Part shown: piece after piece, positions 17,909-27,868 of the stretch
Layout: the number at the start of each line of letters is the position of its first letter
Numbering within the stretch: position 1 is the stretch's first letter
Assembly: GCF_964036595.1 (NCBI RefSeq)
Contig: NZ_OZ038523.1
Location: forward strand, 1,330,501-1,394,500
Length of the DNA: 64,000 bases
DNA from: Tenacibaculum sp. 190524A05c
GTDB taxonomy: Bacteria; Bacteroidota; Bacteroidia; Flavobacteriales; Flavobacteriaceae
Reading direction: 5' to 3'
Position numbers and translations under genes: made by a program
Notes under the pieces: generated by a model
Told to the model about the DNA's origin: nothing
Seen by the model: the letters and a program-made list of their open reading frames with translations, nothing else
Databases searched by the model: none

Positions 17909-19087
17909 ATGGAAAATACATCTAATATGAGCTTAAGCAACCAAAAGCATTTATTCGATATTCCTGAAGAAATAACCTATCTTAATATAGCGAGTCAATC
18001 TCCATCATTTAAATCAAGTGAAACTGCAGGAATAAAAGCAGTAAAAGAGAAAACTCGACCTTACTTAATTACTACTTCTCGTTATTTTGATCCTATAATA
18101 CAACTGAAAAAACTTTTTGCTGAAATAGTTGAAGTCGAAGATTATAACCGTATTGCTTGTATTCCTTCAGTGTCTTACGGCCTTTCAACAGTTGCTAATA
18201 ATATTCAATTTCAGGAAGGAGATGAAATAGTTTTAGTTGAAGAACAATTCCCTAGCAACTATTATGTTTGGGAGAAACTAGCGCAACGATATAAAGCTGT
18301 TATTAAAATTGCAAAACAACCAGATGCTATTCAAGGCAAAGGAAAACAATGGAACGAAAATATTTTAAACGCAATTTCTGATAAAACAGCAGTCGTAGCA
18401 ATGGGAAATATTCATTGGGCGAATGGAACATTATTCGATGTAAAAGCTATTAGAAAAAAGACTTTAGAACACAATTCTTTATTAATTATAGACGGAAGTC
18501 AATCTGTTGGAGCTTTACCTTTTTCCGTGAAAGAAATTCAGCCCGATGCTTTAATTTGTGCTGGATACAAATGGTTATTTGGACCATATGGATGTGCTTA
18601 TGCCTATTTTGGTTCTTATTTTGATAATGGAAATCCAATTGAAGAGAACTGGACAAACAGGTTAGATAGCGAAAATTTAAGTGGTTTAACCAATTATCAA
18701 TCGGAATACAAACCACTTGCTAATCGATATTCGGTAGGTGAACATGGAAGTTTTATTTATGTTGAAATGCAAATTGCTGCTTTAACAGAATTATTGCGAT
18801 GGAAGCAAATGGATATTCAAAACTACTGTGAAATAATTACTTCATCAAGTGTCTCCAAATTAAAAGAAGCTGGTTGCTTTATTGAAGATTCAGACTTTAG
18901 AGCCAAACATTTATTCGGCGTTGAAATGCCTATTTCAATAAACCTTGTTTCTTTGAAAAAGAGATTAGCGAAAGAAAACATCTTTGTTTCCTTTAGAGGA
19001 AATTATATTCGTATATCATGTCACGTATTCAATACTGAAAAAGACATAGAAAAACTAACTAATTGTATTATTACTGAATTAGCTTAA
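17909..19087 (+). CDS. Class V aminotransferase-fold PLP enzyme
   Basis: 392 residues from the ATG at 17909; an earlier in-frame ATG at 17891 lies inside the inverted repeat and is rejected. Another possible start is 17927. Fold-type I features are the pocket segment CIPSVSYGLSTVAN, the Asp of IIDGSQSVGALP and the PLP lysine in CAGYKWLFGPYG (near residue 220). It resembles isopenicillin-N-epimerase/cysteine-desulfurase-like proteins, without the cysteine loop of a typical desulfurase. The substrate is unknown. The Nudix gene begins 2 bp after its stop. Confidence 0.85.
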   Translation: MENTSNMSLSNQKHLFDIPEEITYLNIASQSPSFKSSETAGIKAVKEKTRPYLITTSRYFDPIIQLKKLFAEIVEVEDYNRIACIPSVSYGLSTVANNIQFQEGDEIVLVEEQFPSNYYVWEKLAQRYKAVIKIAKQPDAIQGKGKQWNENILNAISDKTAVVAMGNIHWANGTLFDVKAIRKKTLEHNSLLIIDGSQSVGALPFSVKEIQPDALICAGYKWLFGPYGCAYAYFGSYFDNGNPIEENWTNRLDSENLSGLTNYQSEYKPLANRYSVGEHGSFIYVEMQIAALTELLRWKQMDIQNYCEIITSSSVSKLKEAGCFIEDSDFRAKHLFGVEMPISINLVSLKKRLAKENIFVSFRGNYIRISCHVFNTEKDIEKLTNCIITELA

Positions 19088-19089
19088 TT

Positions 19090-19635
19090 ATGGATGAATT
19101 AATTGATATTGTTGATGAACAAGGAAATTATACCGGTAAAACCTGTTTAAAATCTGAAGCTCATAAATTTGGCTACTTCCACCCTACGGTTCATATTTGG
19201 TTGTTTACGAAAGAAGGAAAAATATTACTTCAGAAAAGAGCTTTAACTAAAAAAGTGTTTCCTGGTTTATGGGATATTTCCGTTGCCGGACATATAGCTG
19301 CCGGAGAGGTTATAGAAACAGCTGCTCTTCGTGAAGTTGACGAAGAAATCGGATTTAATATTCTTCCCGAGAACCTAATTAAAATAGGAACACGAAAACA
19401 TCAAGTAAATCATGCTAATGGGATTATAGATAATGAATTCCATCATGTATTTATTTCTGAGTTAACCGTTCCTGTTTCAGCTCTTAGGATTCAAGAAAGT
19501 GAAGTAGCGGAATTGAAACTTTTTGATTTAGATATTTTAAATAACACTTCTCAATATGAGAATGTACTTTTACCAGAGTATAGTGCATATTATAATTCGG
19601 TTTTTAATGCAATTAATTCTTTGTTAAACAGATAG
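19090..19635 (+). CDS. Nudix hydrolase (YfcD/IDI-like)
   Basis: 181 residues. The full Nudix box is at about 70-92: G-HIAAG-E-VIETAAL-REVDEEIGF. The N-terminal 'ELIDIVDEQGNYTGKTCLKSEAH' and 'HPTVHIWLFTKEGKILLQKR' match the subgroup that resembles isopentenyl-diphosphate isomerase but lacks proof of that activity. It is cytoplasmic and co-transcribed with the class V aminotransferase. Confidence 0.88.
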   Translation: MDELIDIVDEQGNYTGKTCLKSEAHKFGYFHPTVHIWLFTKEGKILLQKRALTKKVFPGLWDISVAGHIAAGEVIETAALREVDEEIGFNILPENLIKIGTRKHQVNHANGIIDNEFHHVFISELTVPVSALRIQESEVAELKLFDLDILNNTSQYENVLLPEYSAYYNSVFNAINSLLNR

Positions 19636-19649
19636 TTTAATTACTTTTG
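19621..19649 (+). promoter_or_regulatory. Promoter of the lipoprotein cluster
   Basis: -33 TTG (19621-19623), an 18-bp spacer and -7 TACTTTTG (19642-19649). Transcription would start near 19653, giving a leader of about 29 nt before the ATG at 19682. It overlaps the 3' end of the Nudix gene. Confidence 0.65.
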
Positions 19650-19681
19650 CGGCATAATTTAAAAACTAAACTATTAACACC

Positions 19682-20443
19682 ATGAAAATCAGTAAGCTAT
19701 TACTTTTATTCATATGTACTTTACCACTTTTCAATTGTACAGGAAGAAGTCACGAATTCCCTGTTGAAAAACAATACTGGGATATCAATGATTACAATCA
19801 AATTATTAGAGAATTACGTTATGGTTATCAAGACAATGAAACCAAACCAACTTTAGATAATTTAGAGAAAGGAATTATCGTTCAAAAGCTAATTGATAAG
19901 CAAAATTATAAAGTAATTTTAGACGATACTACAATCAACATTAGACAAAGAAATAAGTTTGCGCATGATTTCTTTGATCAATGGAAAAACATGACTGGTA
20001 TTTACAACCAAAAAGATGTTAATGACAAGTATGTTTATGGGAAAGAATTACTTTCTGTTTGGCATTTTGGTTTACAATTTCATATGGATTACTTTACTGT
20101 GGGGGATAATGCAATCCGTACTTTTTCTGCAAATGCAAATGATGAAAAAGTGATTAATAGAATTAATCATAACATGAATGAATTAGTGAAAAACTTTAGT
20201 AATTACATGGATTTAATTCGTGATGAAGATGCTTTTTATGAAAACGAAAAGGAGTTTTTCATTAAAGGAATTGACACGTATTTCACAGAATTAATCATGC
20301 AACATCCTGAAGCTGATTACGCTCGTGTTGAAAAGAAAGCAAATGCAGTTTTGAAGAAAATTAAATCAAAAGAAATTAAAACTTCTTTAACTGCCTTATT
20401 AGAATCAATCAACTTTATCAAGTTGAAGCAAACGAATGCATAG
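19682..20443 (+). CDS. Lineage-specific lipoprotein, paralog A
   Basis: 253 residues. A lipoprotein signal peptide ends at the lipobox LFNC (Cys about 19), so it should be lipidated and sent to the outer membrane. The mature part is mostly helical. Motifs shared with the paralog at 21147 are FPVEKQYWDINDYNQ, the RYGY block, IIVQKL, VYGKELLSVW and a C-terminal ALLESI region. No known domain was recognised. It is followed after 15 bp by a small membrane-protein gene. Confidence 0.8.
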   Translation: MKISKLLLLFICTLPLFNCTGRSHEFPVEKQYWDINDYNQIIRELRYGYQDNETKPTLDNLEKGIIVQKLIDKQNYKVILDDTTINIRQRNKFAHDFFDQWKNMTGIYNQKDVNDKYVYGKELLSVWHFGLQFHMDYFTVGDNAIRTFSANANDEKVINRINHNMNELVKNFSNYMDLIRDEDAFYENEKEFFIKGIDTYFTELIMQHPEADYARVEKKANAVLKKIKSKEIKTSLTALLESINFIKLKQTNA

Positions 20444-20458
20444 TAAAACTTTACTCAT

Positions 20459-21160
20459 TTGAATGAAAATTTAGTCGCTGCTTTAATTCTTTTAATTTAC
20501 TTCTCTCCTATTTTTTATCAACTTACGATTGTAATAAGAGAAAGTAAAAAAGGGAATAAACTACCCTTAAAAAAGTTATATCGTTTTTTAAAAATTAGTA
20601 TGCTTGTGCTAATACCTTCATTGGTTTTCTTTATTATAATTAGTCATACTAATTATTTAAATTATCAAAAACCAATGAAATTTAGTGAATACGATAAAAT
20701 TACTTTTGAAAATTTTAAAGGATTAAATTTCTTTAAAAAGTCTTTATACGGAAATACAAGGTTTGCATATATAGTTACTAGTATTGATTCAGATATAGAG
20801 GAAGATTCAGTTTCTATAGATGCACTTTTTCATCCTTCGAGATCATTCGTTTATAATAAAAAGACTTATAGTAAAGACCTTTTAAGTCATGAAAAATATC
20901 ACTTCAAGATTACCGAGCTTTTTGTAAGAAAAGCCAAAGAAAGAATTTCTAAATTGAAGACTAAAAATAAAAGTAATATAGATTATATTCTCAATTCTAT
21001 TGAAAAAGAAGAAAGTAAATATCAACAAGAATATGACTATAACACGTTTCACAGTTATGTACATAGCGAACAAAAACGATATGAAAGAGAAATAGATAGT
21101 TTATTAACTTTGCTGAATCATTTTAAAAAATCAAAAATTACATTACATGAAAAAAAATAA
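20459..21160 (+). CDS. Hypothetical two-TM membrane protein
   Basis: 233 residues with a TTG start (no ATG occurs before residue 46, which is inside TM2). TM1 is at about 3-22 and TM2 at about 45-66, followed by an extracytoplasmic or cytoplasmic helical domain with many Lys/Glu and a charged C-terminus. It lies between two paralogous lipoprotein genes and overlaps the second by 14 bp, so the three probably work together. No family was recognised. Confidence 0.65.
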   Translation: MNENLVAALILLIYFSPIFYQLTIVIRESKKGNKLPLKKLYRFLKISMLVLIPSLVFFIIISHTNYLNYQKPMKFSEYDKITFENFKGLNFFKKSLYGNTRFAYIVTSIDSDIEEDSVSIDALFHPSRSFVYNKKTYSKDLLSHEKYHFKITELFVRKAKERISKLKTKNKSNIDYILNSIEKEESKYQQEYDYNTFHSYVHSEQKRYEREIDSLLTLLNHFKKSKITLHEKK

Positions 21161-21902
21161 AGTAATACTAATACTTTTAATTGCTATTGGATTTGCAAAT
21201 TGTGCAGAAGAAAAACACAAATTTCCAATTGAAAAAAGATTCTGGGATTTAAATGATTATGACAAAGCTATTCTTGATTTAAGATTTGGATATTTAAACG
21301 ATGAAAAGAAACCAACATTTGACGATCCCGAACAACGAATAATTGTTCAAAAACTAACTGACGAACAAAACTTCCAAGTAGTTCTTGACGATACTGAATT
21401 AGGTTTAAAACATAAAAACAAAGTTGCTACTGAATTCTTTTCCCACTGGAAAGATATGTCATCAATCTATCAAGAGAGAGATAGAAAAGACATGTATGTC
21501 TATGGAAAGGAAATGTTAGCTGTTTGGCAGTTTGGACTAGGGTTACAGCTGAGATATTTCAAACTAGGTAATGATGAAATTATAGAAGGTTCGGATGATC
21601 CTAATTCTAAAGAGATAAGAAATCTTGTAAACTCTAATGTGAATACACTTACTACAAATTATACATATTACTTGAGTTTAGTAAATGAAGAAAAATCTTT
21701 GACAAAAAAGGAACAAGATATTTATGCTAATGGAATTTCAAAATATTTCACAGATTTAGTAGAACTTTATCCTAATGCAAAATACGATTCTCTTAAGGAA
21801 AAAGCGAGTTTAATGCTAAATAAGACAGAATCAAATTCTATTAAAAGTGCTTTAACTAAACTAATAGCTTTAATAGATTCTAAGAAAGTAAAAAAGGAGT
21901 AA
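21147..21902 (+). CDS. Lineage-specific lipoprotein, paralog B
   Basis: 251 residues with a lipobox IGFANC (Cys about 20). The protein aligns along its whole length with the product at 19682: FPIEKRFWDLNDYDKA, RFGYLNDEKKPT, IIVQKLTDEQNF, VVLDDTE, VYGKEMLAVWQFGL. Identity looks near 45 percent by eye, so the duplication is old. The terminator at 21932 closes the three-gene unit. Function unknown. Confidence 0.8.
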   Translation: MKKNKVILILLIAIGFANCAEEKHKFPIEKRFWDLNDYDKAILDLRFGYLNDEKKPTFDDPEQRIIVQKLTDEQNFQVVLDDTELGLKHKNKVATEFFSHWKDMSSIYQERDRKDMYVYGKEMLAVWQFGLGLQLRYFKLGNDEIIEGSDDPNSKEIRNLVNSNVNTLTTNYTYYLSLVNEEKSLTKKEQDIYANGISKYFTDLVELYPNAKYDSLKEKASLMLNKTESNSIKSALTKLIALIDSKKVKKE

Positions 21903-21931
21903 TTCAATCCTTCTATTTTCAATAAAAAATC

Positions 21932-21961
21932 AAAACTCATCTTTTTAAGGTGAGTTTTTTT
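21932..21961 (+). terminator. Terminator of the lipoprotein cluster
   Basis: The arms AAAACTCATC and GGTGAGTTTT (21932-21941 and 21949-21958) pair with one G-U, followed by seven Ts. Confidence 0.85.
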
Positions 21962-22036
21962 ATGATTAAATATCTAATTATTCAGGTTATTTTTTTAATT
22001 TAATACACAACAACCTAACCCATAAACTTTTAATAA

Positions 22037-23656
22037 ATGCTTTCAAAACAAGAGAAATCTGAACTAAGAGGAAAATTATTTCGCCACTTAGATGGTATTG
22101 TAACCTGCCCTGCAGCTTATGAATTACATCACAAAGGAATTACAACACATTTATTAAAAGAAAAAACATGCGACTTAACTGATCTTTCTAAAGCTTTTAA
22201 AGCGAATGAAGGATATTTAAATGTTGCACTACGAACTTTTGCTTCTCAAGGTTGGTTAGCATATAAAGTAGATAATAATTCAAACTCTGTAACAATTTCT
22301 ACTAATGAATTATCTGAAATTGCATTCTCTCACTTTCACATGTATAAAGAGGCTTCAGAATTATTAAAATTCTCTGAGAAATATAGTTCTCGTAAGTTTG
22401 AAATTGAACCTTTTAGAAAACTAGAAAGTTTATTCAACAATTATAAAAACAATTTTGGTGTTGCCATTTCTGAGGATGAAAAGACTTCTAATATTCAACA
22501 TCAAATTTTATCGCATATTGAAGGAATTATCGTTGGTCCGACTTTAGTTCTATTGGGAATGAAAGGAATGTTTCATAAATACTTTATGCAAACAAAATTC
22601 AAAGCAGAAGAGTTTCATAAAGATCCAGAAAACTTTGGTCGATTGCTTGACATATTAACGTATTTAGGATGGTTTTCAAAAACAGGAGAATCGTATGAAT
22701 TCACGGATAAAGGTTTATTTTTTGCAAGAAGAGCAAGTGCTTATGGTGTAACAGTATCTTACATTCCAACCTTAAGAAAACTCGATAAATTCATTTTTGG
22801 TGATCCTACAATTTTTAGATCAGAAGGAATTGGTAATGAAGAAATTCATGTAGATAGAGAAATGAATGTTTGGGGAAGTGGTGGTGCCCATGCTTCATAT
22901 TTTAAGGTAATTGATGAAATTATTATAAAACTATTCAACAAACCAATCCAAGAACAACCCAAAGGAATTTTAGATGTGGGTTGTGGTAATGGAGCATTTT
23001 TAAAACACTTATTCAATGTAATTGAAAATCAAACCGAACGTGGAAAAGTCTTAGAAGATTATCCATTATTATTGATTGGAGTTGATTATAACGAAGCTGC
23101 TCTAAAAATTACAAGAAAGAATTTAGTTCAAGCAGATATTTGGGCAAAAGTAATTTGGGGTGATATTGGAAATCCAGCTGCAATGTCGAAAGATTTAAAC
23201 GAAAAATACGGAATCGATTTATCAGATTTACTGAATGTAAGAACATTTTTAGATCATAACCGAATTTGGGAAGAACCGAAATTGAATGGAAAAATTGCTT
23301 CTACCGATTGTTCTGGAGCTTATGCTTATCGTGGAGTTCGTATTAACAACAACCTAGTTATTGAATCTTTGAAACAACACTTTAACAAATGGAAACCGTT
23401 TGTTAGTAAATTCGGTTTATTACTGATTGAATTACATACTTCAAAACCAGAGCTGGTAAAGGAAAATATCGGTAAAACTGCGGCCACGGCTTACGATGCA
23501 ACACATGGATATTCTGATCAATATATTATTGAAATTGACGAATACATGAAGGCAATGGAAGAAATCGGTTTGACTTCGGATGATTCATCCTTTAGAAAAT
23601 TTCCAAATTCAGATTTAGCAACCGTTTCTATTAATTTGTTCTTTAATAGAAGTTAG
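22037..23656 (+). CDS. SAM-dependent methyltransferase with duplicated N-terminal helical domain
   Basis: 539 residues. A class I SAM domain starts near residue 310 with motif I GILDVGCGNGAF and an acidic motif II, LLIGVDYNEAAL. The N-terminal 300 residues contain two similar winged-helix/dimerisation-like units: LFRHLDGIVTCPAAYELHHK near 10-30 and ILSHIEGIIVGPTLVLLGMK near 155-175, each followed by a helix-wing segment. The layout resembles O-methyltransferases and the methyltransferase modules of polyketide synthases, but the gene stands alone. The substrate is unknown. It is monocistronic. Confidence 0.75.
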   Translation: MLSKQEKSELRGKLFRHLDGIVTCPAAYELHHKGITTHLLKEKTCDLTDLSKAFKANEGYLNVALRTFASQGWLAYKVDNNSNSVTISTNELSEIAFSHFHMYKEASELLKFSEKYSSRKFEIEPFRKLESLFNNYKNNFGVAISEDEKTSNIQHQILSHIEGIIVGPTLVLLGMKGMFHKYFMQTKFKAEEFHKDPENFGRLLDILTYLGWFSKTGESYEFTDKGLFFARRASAYGVTVSYIPTLRKLDKFIFGDPTIFRSEGIGNEEIHVDREMNVWGSGGAHASYFKVIDEIIIKLFNKPIQEQPKGILDVGCGNGAFLKHLFNVIENQTERGKVLEDYPLLLIGVDYNEAALKITRKNLVQADIWAKVIWGDIGNPAAMSKDLNEKYGIDLSDLLNVRTFLDHNRIWEEPKLNGKIASTDCSGAYAYRGVRINNNLVIESLKQHFNKWKPFVSKFGLLLIELHTSKPELVKENIGKTAATAYDATHGYSDQYIIEIDEYMKAMEEIGLTSDDSSFRKFPNSDLATVSINLFFNRS

Positions 23657-23729
23657 TCTACTGTTTTAAATATTTATTAAACTATATTTTTATCATCCTA
23701 TGGGGTAACTGCATATTTTTAAATAAACA

Positions 23730-25448
23730 TCATCTATTTATTAAAACTTTTTTTGTGCTAGTCCCATTATTCGTCTTAATATTAAAGAAATATAAACCGT
23801 TTGATAAATCAGAAATATTAATGTTGATATCATTACTATTGGCGATATTTGTTTGAACTAAACTTCCTGTAATAGAATAAACTTTCACATATTTAATGAA
23901 ATCATTAGGATTAGTTATAATAACATTATGTTTTGCTGGATTTGGGTATATTTTAAATTTAGACAAAGTAACATTCTCATTAATAGACAATGTATTACTC
24001 AAGTTAATTTTTGAAATTAAAATGTCTGAATCATTATTACCACTATTATTTACTATAGTTGTATCAAAAACGTTGATTGGACTACATTCAAAAAAAGCAG
24101 ATAAATATATGTTATTGTCTTCTAAGATAATCTTAAATGGATTATCAATTGAAGGTCCATTTTCATAGACACGATCACCGTAAAATTTCTCAATAAATTC
24201 GGAGTTAAAATTTTCCTTATTTACCTTCATTAGGAATAAATTCTCATCCCAAATCTTCTCATTATATTGACTTATTACGTAAGTAGATTCAAATTGACCA
24301 TTATCGAACTCCATACTACCATGAATACTAGATAATATAATTAAACTATCTTCTACTTCAACAATACCGGCCTTATTTGTCGTAATTCTTTCATAAGTAC
24401 CCCCAACCTGCCATACACTATTTGATGTGCAGTTTGCAAAATGACGATACTTAATAAACTTACCTTCATTCACAGTAAACTCCATTAAATTTGCTCCTGC
24501 TCCAACTCCACTGCTATAAGAAGAACATGGAGACGCTGGAATTTGATATTCATCATGAATAACACCTAATAAATTATATCCCCATAAGTATAACTTATTT
24601 GATAATTTTGAATAATAAATATTCGAAGGATAAATTAGTTGAGAATTATTTTCTTCTTTACTTATGACTTTTTCCCATTGTAGCTCTAAATCCGAATTAT
24701 ACTTGGTAATATGAGTATATCTTGTTGTACAAGTATGAAATTCTGATCCTCCTGTAAAATATATATTAGAATTTTCATCAATTGTAGCACTTGCTACATA
24801 ATCATGATACTCTGATCCAAAACTAACTACTTTTGATAAGTTTCCTTCAATATCGAATTTAGCGAGATAATAATCCATACCATAGCGATAAATTCTGGAA
24901 TAACAATCCCAATATTGCTTACTCGTTAAAGTAATTTTATCATTTATATTCGCAGTTTTCAAAAAATTCCCTAACAGATATACATTGCCATTACTATACA
25001 TTAAACTCATATCTGTTACACTAATCTGATCTGCAATTTTTTGAGACCATAGAACATTTCCTTCAGAACTAATTTTTAATAAAGACACTCCATAATTAAT
25101 TGTAATATCGCCTATTTCTGTTGTACTCTCATTGAAATTTAAAATCACATATATGTTATCGTTCTCATCAACTTCACTCTCAATGAATTCATAATCAGAA
25201 TACTCTCCTTTTGGTAGACTCTCAAAAAGATCAAACTGCCAAACTAAATTCCCCTCCGAATCATATTTATGTAGTCCTTTAATTCTATTATTCGTTGTTG
25301 TTGTCAATAGAACACCATTCGAAGTTTTATCTAAATCTATAGGCATATCACTTGTGTGACCGCCAATACTTTCTCCCCAAATTATTGATTGTGCACATAA
25401 ATTAAAACACAGCAATAAGACAATAAATAAAATAATTGATTTTTTCAT
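23730..25448 (-). CDS. T9SS type A sorting-domain secreted protein
   Basis: 572 residues. A signal peptide is at 1-20 (KKSIILFIVLLLCFNLCAQ). The body consists of beta-propeller-like repeats (NGNVYLLGNF, NSNIYFTGGSEF) like those of SBBP/delta-60-type proteins. The C-terminal 75 residues are a canonical type IX sorting domain: FKIYPNPAKHNVIITN, VKVYSITGSLV, INISDLSNGLYFFNI and final KKVLINR. It is predicted to be exported by T9SS and attached to the cell surface or released. The ligand or function is unknown. It is monocistronic. Confidence 0.88.
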   Translation of the reverse strand: MKKSIILFIVLLLCFNLCAQSIIWGESIGGHTSDMPIDLDKTSNGVLLTTTTNNRIKGLHKYDSEGNLVWQFDLFESLPKGEYSDYEFIESEVDENDNIYVILNFNESTTEIGDITINYGVSLLKISSEGNVLWSQKIADQISVTDMSLMYSNGNVYLLGNFLKTANINDKITLTSKQYWDCYSRIYRYGMDYYLAKFDIEGNLSKVVSFGSEYHDYVASATIDENSNIYFTGGSEFHTCTTRYTHITKYNSDLELQWEKVISKEENNSQLIYPSNIYYSKLSNKLYLWGYNLLGVIHDEYQIPASPCSSYSSGVGAGANLMEFTVNEGKFIKYRHFANCTSNSVWQVGGTYERITTNKAGIVEVEDSLIILSSIHGSMEFDNGQFESTYVISQYNEKIWDENLFLMKVNKENFNSEFIEKFYGDRVYENGPSIDNPFKIILEDNNIYLSAFFECSPINVFDTTIVNNSGNNDSDILISKINLSNTLSINENVTLSKFKIYPNPAKHNVIITNPNDFIKYVKVYSITGSLVQTNIANSNDININISDLSNGLYFFNIKTNNGTSTKKVLINR

Positions 25449-25548
25449 AACACAGAAATTAAAGTTATTTGATTCTAATTCTTACATAACAAAATTAATA
25501 TTTTTTTGGGTAATCTAAGTGGCATTAAAATCAACATTTATACTATTA

Positions 25549-26532
25549 TTATTTTATTAATTTTAATATTTCCTCACAAATAATATCAGCATTCTCTTTC
25601 AGTGTAAAAATGGTTTGGTGGTTTCCATTAATCAAGATTTGTTTTCCATCTGATGACCATTCGGTGTATTCTTTATGAGCCGCAATTATCTTTTTAAGAT
25701 GATTATTTAACTCTATTTTTTGCTCTCCAATAGCAGTAATAACACGAATTGGCATATTTCCAAAATCCACTGGTTGCTGTACTCTTTTTAAAGTGGAATG
25801 ATAATTATTAATTTCATTTCTGTAGCCTCTCAAACTTTTACCATTCAACAAAAAATCTTTAGTTCTTTCATTTAATTCATCTGGTAAACCTTTAGCAGAA
25901 AAAACAGGATCTGTAAAACTTTGTAATAACCCTAACACACCAACATCTGCAAAAAATATGGCTACATTAATTCCCCAGACAGCAGATTTAAAACGAAAAG
26001 AATCCTTTGGTGCTGCATTAAATCGTTCAACTTGTTCTGGATGTGTGGCATCCATAAAAACTAATCCCTTTACTTCATCTGGATATAACTCAGTGAACAC
26101 TCTCATATATGGTCCTCCTAAAGAATGCCCAGCAATAATGTATGGTGGAGATTCGCCAGACTGTTCTAATAACTCATGTAATTCTTTGGCAATAGTTTCA
26201 GGATTTCGTGGTGTTGTATTCAAATCACTATAACCTACTCCTGCTCTATCATAACGAAAAACTCTTAAACTGTCTTTCAATCCTTCATTTAACCAATGAA
26301 AGTATTCTGTTGATACTCCTCCTCCACCTTCAATAATTACTGTTGGCTTCTTACTTTTCTTTCCTGTAGTGTGAACATGGAAGTTTACTCCGTTCACCTC
26401 GATCAATTCTCCTAAAGGTTTATTAGGGTTTGGGCCAAACATTCGAAAAAGTAATCCAGAGAAAATTATGATTGCAAATAGAATCCCTAAATACTTAAAA
26501 AGTTTCTTGATAATCGTTTTAATTATTTTCAT
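25549..26532 (-). CDS. Membrane-anchored alpha/beta hydrolase
   Basis: 327 residues from the ATG at 26532; a further ATG 13 codons upstream is possible, but the hydrophobic segment then sits too far inside. An N-terminal TM spans about 12-30. The alpha/beta-hydrolase fold shows the oxyanion segment IIEGGGGVSTEYFHW, RYDRAGVGYSD, the nucleophile elbow GHSLGGPYM (Ser near 130) and the C-terminal His in NGNHQTIF. It is likely an esterase or peptidase-like hydrolase facing the periplasm. The substrate is unknown. Confidence 0.85.
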   Translation of the reverse strand: MKIIKTIIKKLFKYLGILFAIIIFSGLLFRMFGPNPNKPLGELIEVNGVNFHVHTTGKKSKKPTVIIEGGGGVSTEYFHWLNEGLKDSLRVFRYDRAGVGYSDLNTTPRNPETIAKELHELLEQSGESPPYIIAGHSLGGPYMRVFTELYPDEVKGLVFMDATHPEQVERFNAAPKDSFRFKSAVWGINVAIFFADVGVLGLLQSFTDPVFSAKGLPDELNERTKDFLLNGKSLRGYRNEINNYHSTLKRVQQPVDFGNMPIRVITAIGEQKIELNNHLKKIIAAHKEYTEWSSDGKQILINGNHQTIFTLKENADIICEEILKLIK

Positions 26533-26694
26533 ATAAATTGTTTTGAGCAAACATATTCCACGATATCTCATTGAACTATTTTAGTTGATAAACTGACTGA
26601 TATTTTCAATAAACACAATACTTATAGAAGGAAAATCAATTCATTAATAAAATTTAGGTATTGGGTTAAAAAAACTCCGTGTTCATCAAGATAA

Positions 26695-26725
26695 TTTGTA
26701 AGATCTACTTCAATTAGTACTTTTA
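26695..26725 (+). promoter_or_regulatory. Promoter of the LytS/LytTR operon
   Basis: -33 TTTG (26695-26698), exactly 19 bp, and -7 TACTTTTA (26718-26725). One base departs from TAnnTTTG. The predicted leader is about 15 nt before the ATG at 26744. Confidence 0.6.
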
Positions 26726-26743
26726 TATCATTAAAATCTATTC

Positions 26744-27868
26744 ATGATAAAAACTCAAGGAATTCAACTCTCAACAAATACTATTAAATCTATAATTATA
26801 GCTGGTTTTCTTTCTGTAGTTATATTTTTAATAGTTGGATTTTCTGGAGGTTTTATTATCAATCCAGAATCAGTTATACCTGAAGTTTATATAGCAATCA
26901 ATAGTGTTTGTTTTGTGTTATGCTGGTTAACTCTTCATGTTTTAGTATCTAAATTTTCCATTTATAAAATTTTAGGAGTTTTAGGTTTACTTTGCTTAAG
27001 CGCAATTGCAGAATATTATTTTCAAATACCGAATAACCCAATAAGTATTCCAGCATTAATTCTGTTTTGGATGGGAATTAGCTATTTCATAATTCCGCAA
27101 TTTTTTAAAAAGTATCAAATTCTTATACTATTATCTTACGGAGGAGTTATCACTTACTTCTTTATTTTCAGAGGAAAACCAAATTATGCTGAAGATTATA
27201 GTTTTGTGGTTACTGGTTATTTTATTCTTTCTATTTCTATGATGATTTTACTCTGGGGTTATTATCAATGGAAATGGTATATGAATTTAAAAGTAAATCA
27301 AACTAAAAACGAATTGATATTACTGAAGAGCCAAATCAATCCGCACTTCTTTTTCAACACCTTAAATAATCTTTATGGTTTGGTTATTGAAAAATCCGAC
27401 CATGCTCCAGAAATGATTTTGAAGTTATCAGATATTATGAGATATACGATTTATGAAGGGAAATCTGATTTTGTTGACTTAGAAGAAGAAATCAAATATA
27501 TTGAAGACTACATTGAATTATCTAAAATTAGATATAATAAAAAAGTAGACATTTCATTCAAAAAGGAAATTGAAATCCCTCAAAAAATAGCGCCAATATT
27601 ACTGGTAATTCCTCTAGAAAATGCTTTTAAACATGGAATTGATAGTTTAACAGAAAATGCTTTTTTAGAAATTGAAATTAAAACAGGAAAATCTCATATA
27701 TTTTTTAGTGTGAAGAATAATTATGCATCAACAAATGCTAATCATAAAGGAATTGGTTTAGATAATTTCAAACAACGATTAGCTATTATGTATCCGAATA
27801 AACACAAATTAAACATCAATATAACCGACAACGAGTACGAGTTAAGTTTATATATTGAAACCCTATGA
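26744..27868 (+). CDS. LytS/YehU-type sensor histidine kinase
   Basis: 374 residues. The N-terminal half has about five TM helices (19-40, 50-70, 75-95, 100-120, 150-172). The cytoplasmic half is the His_kinase domain of the LytS family: phospho-acceptor in SQINPHFFFNTLNNLYGL (His near 204), N-box in VIPLENAFKHGI and G-box in GIGLDNFKQRL. The stimulus is unknown. It overlaps the response-regulator gene by 4 bp (ATGA), so the pair is a unit. Confidence 0.93.
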   Translation: MIKTQGIQLSTNTIKSIIIAGFLSVVIFLIVGFSGGFIINPESVIPEVYIAINSVCFVLCWLTLHVLVSKFSIYKILGVLGLLCLSAIAEYYFQIPNNPISIPALILFWMGISYFIIPQFFKKYQILILLSYGGVITYFFIFRGKPNYAEDYSFVVTGYFILSISMMILLWGYYQWKWYMNLKVNQTKNELILLKSQINPHFFFNTLNNLYGLVIEKSDHAPEMILKLSDIMRYTIYEGKSDFVDLEEEIKYIEDYIELSKIRYNKKVDISFKKEIEIPQKIAPILLVIPLENAFKHGIDSLTENAFLEIEIKTGKSHIFFSVKNNYASTNANHKGIGLDNFKQRLAIMYPNKHKLNINITDNEYELSLYIETL

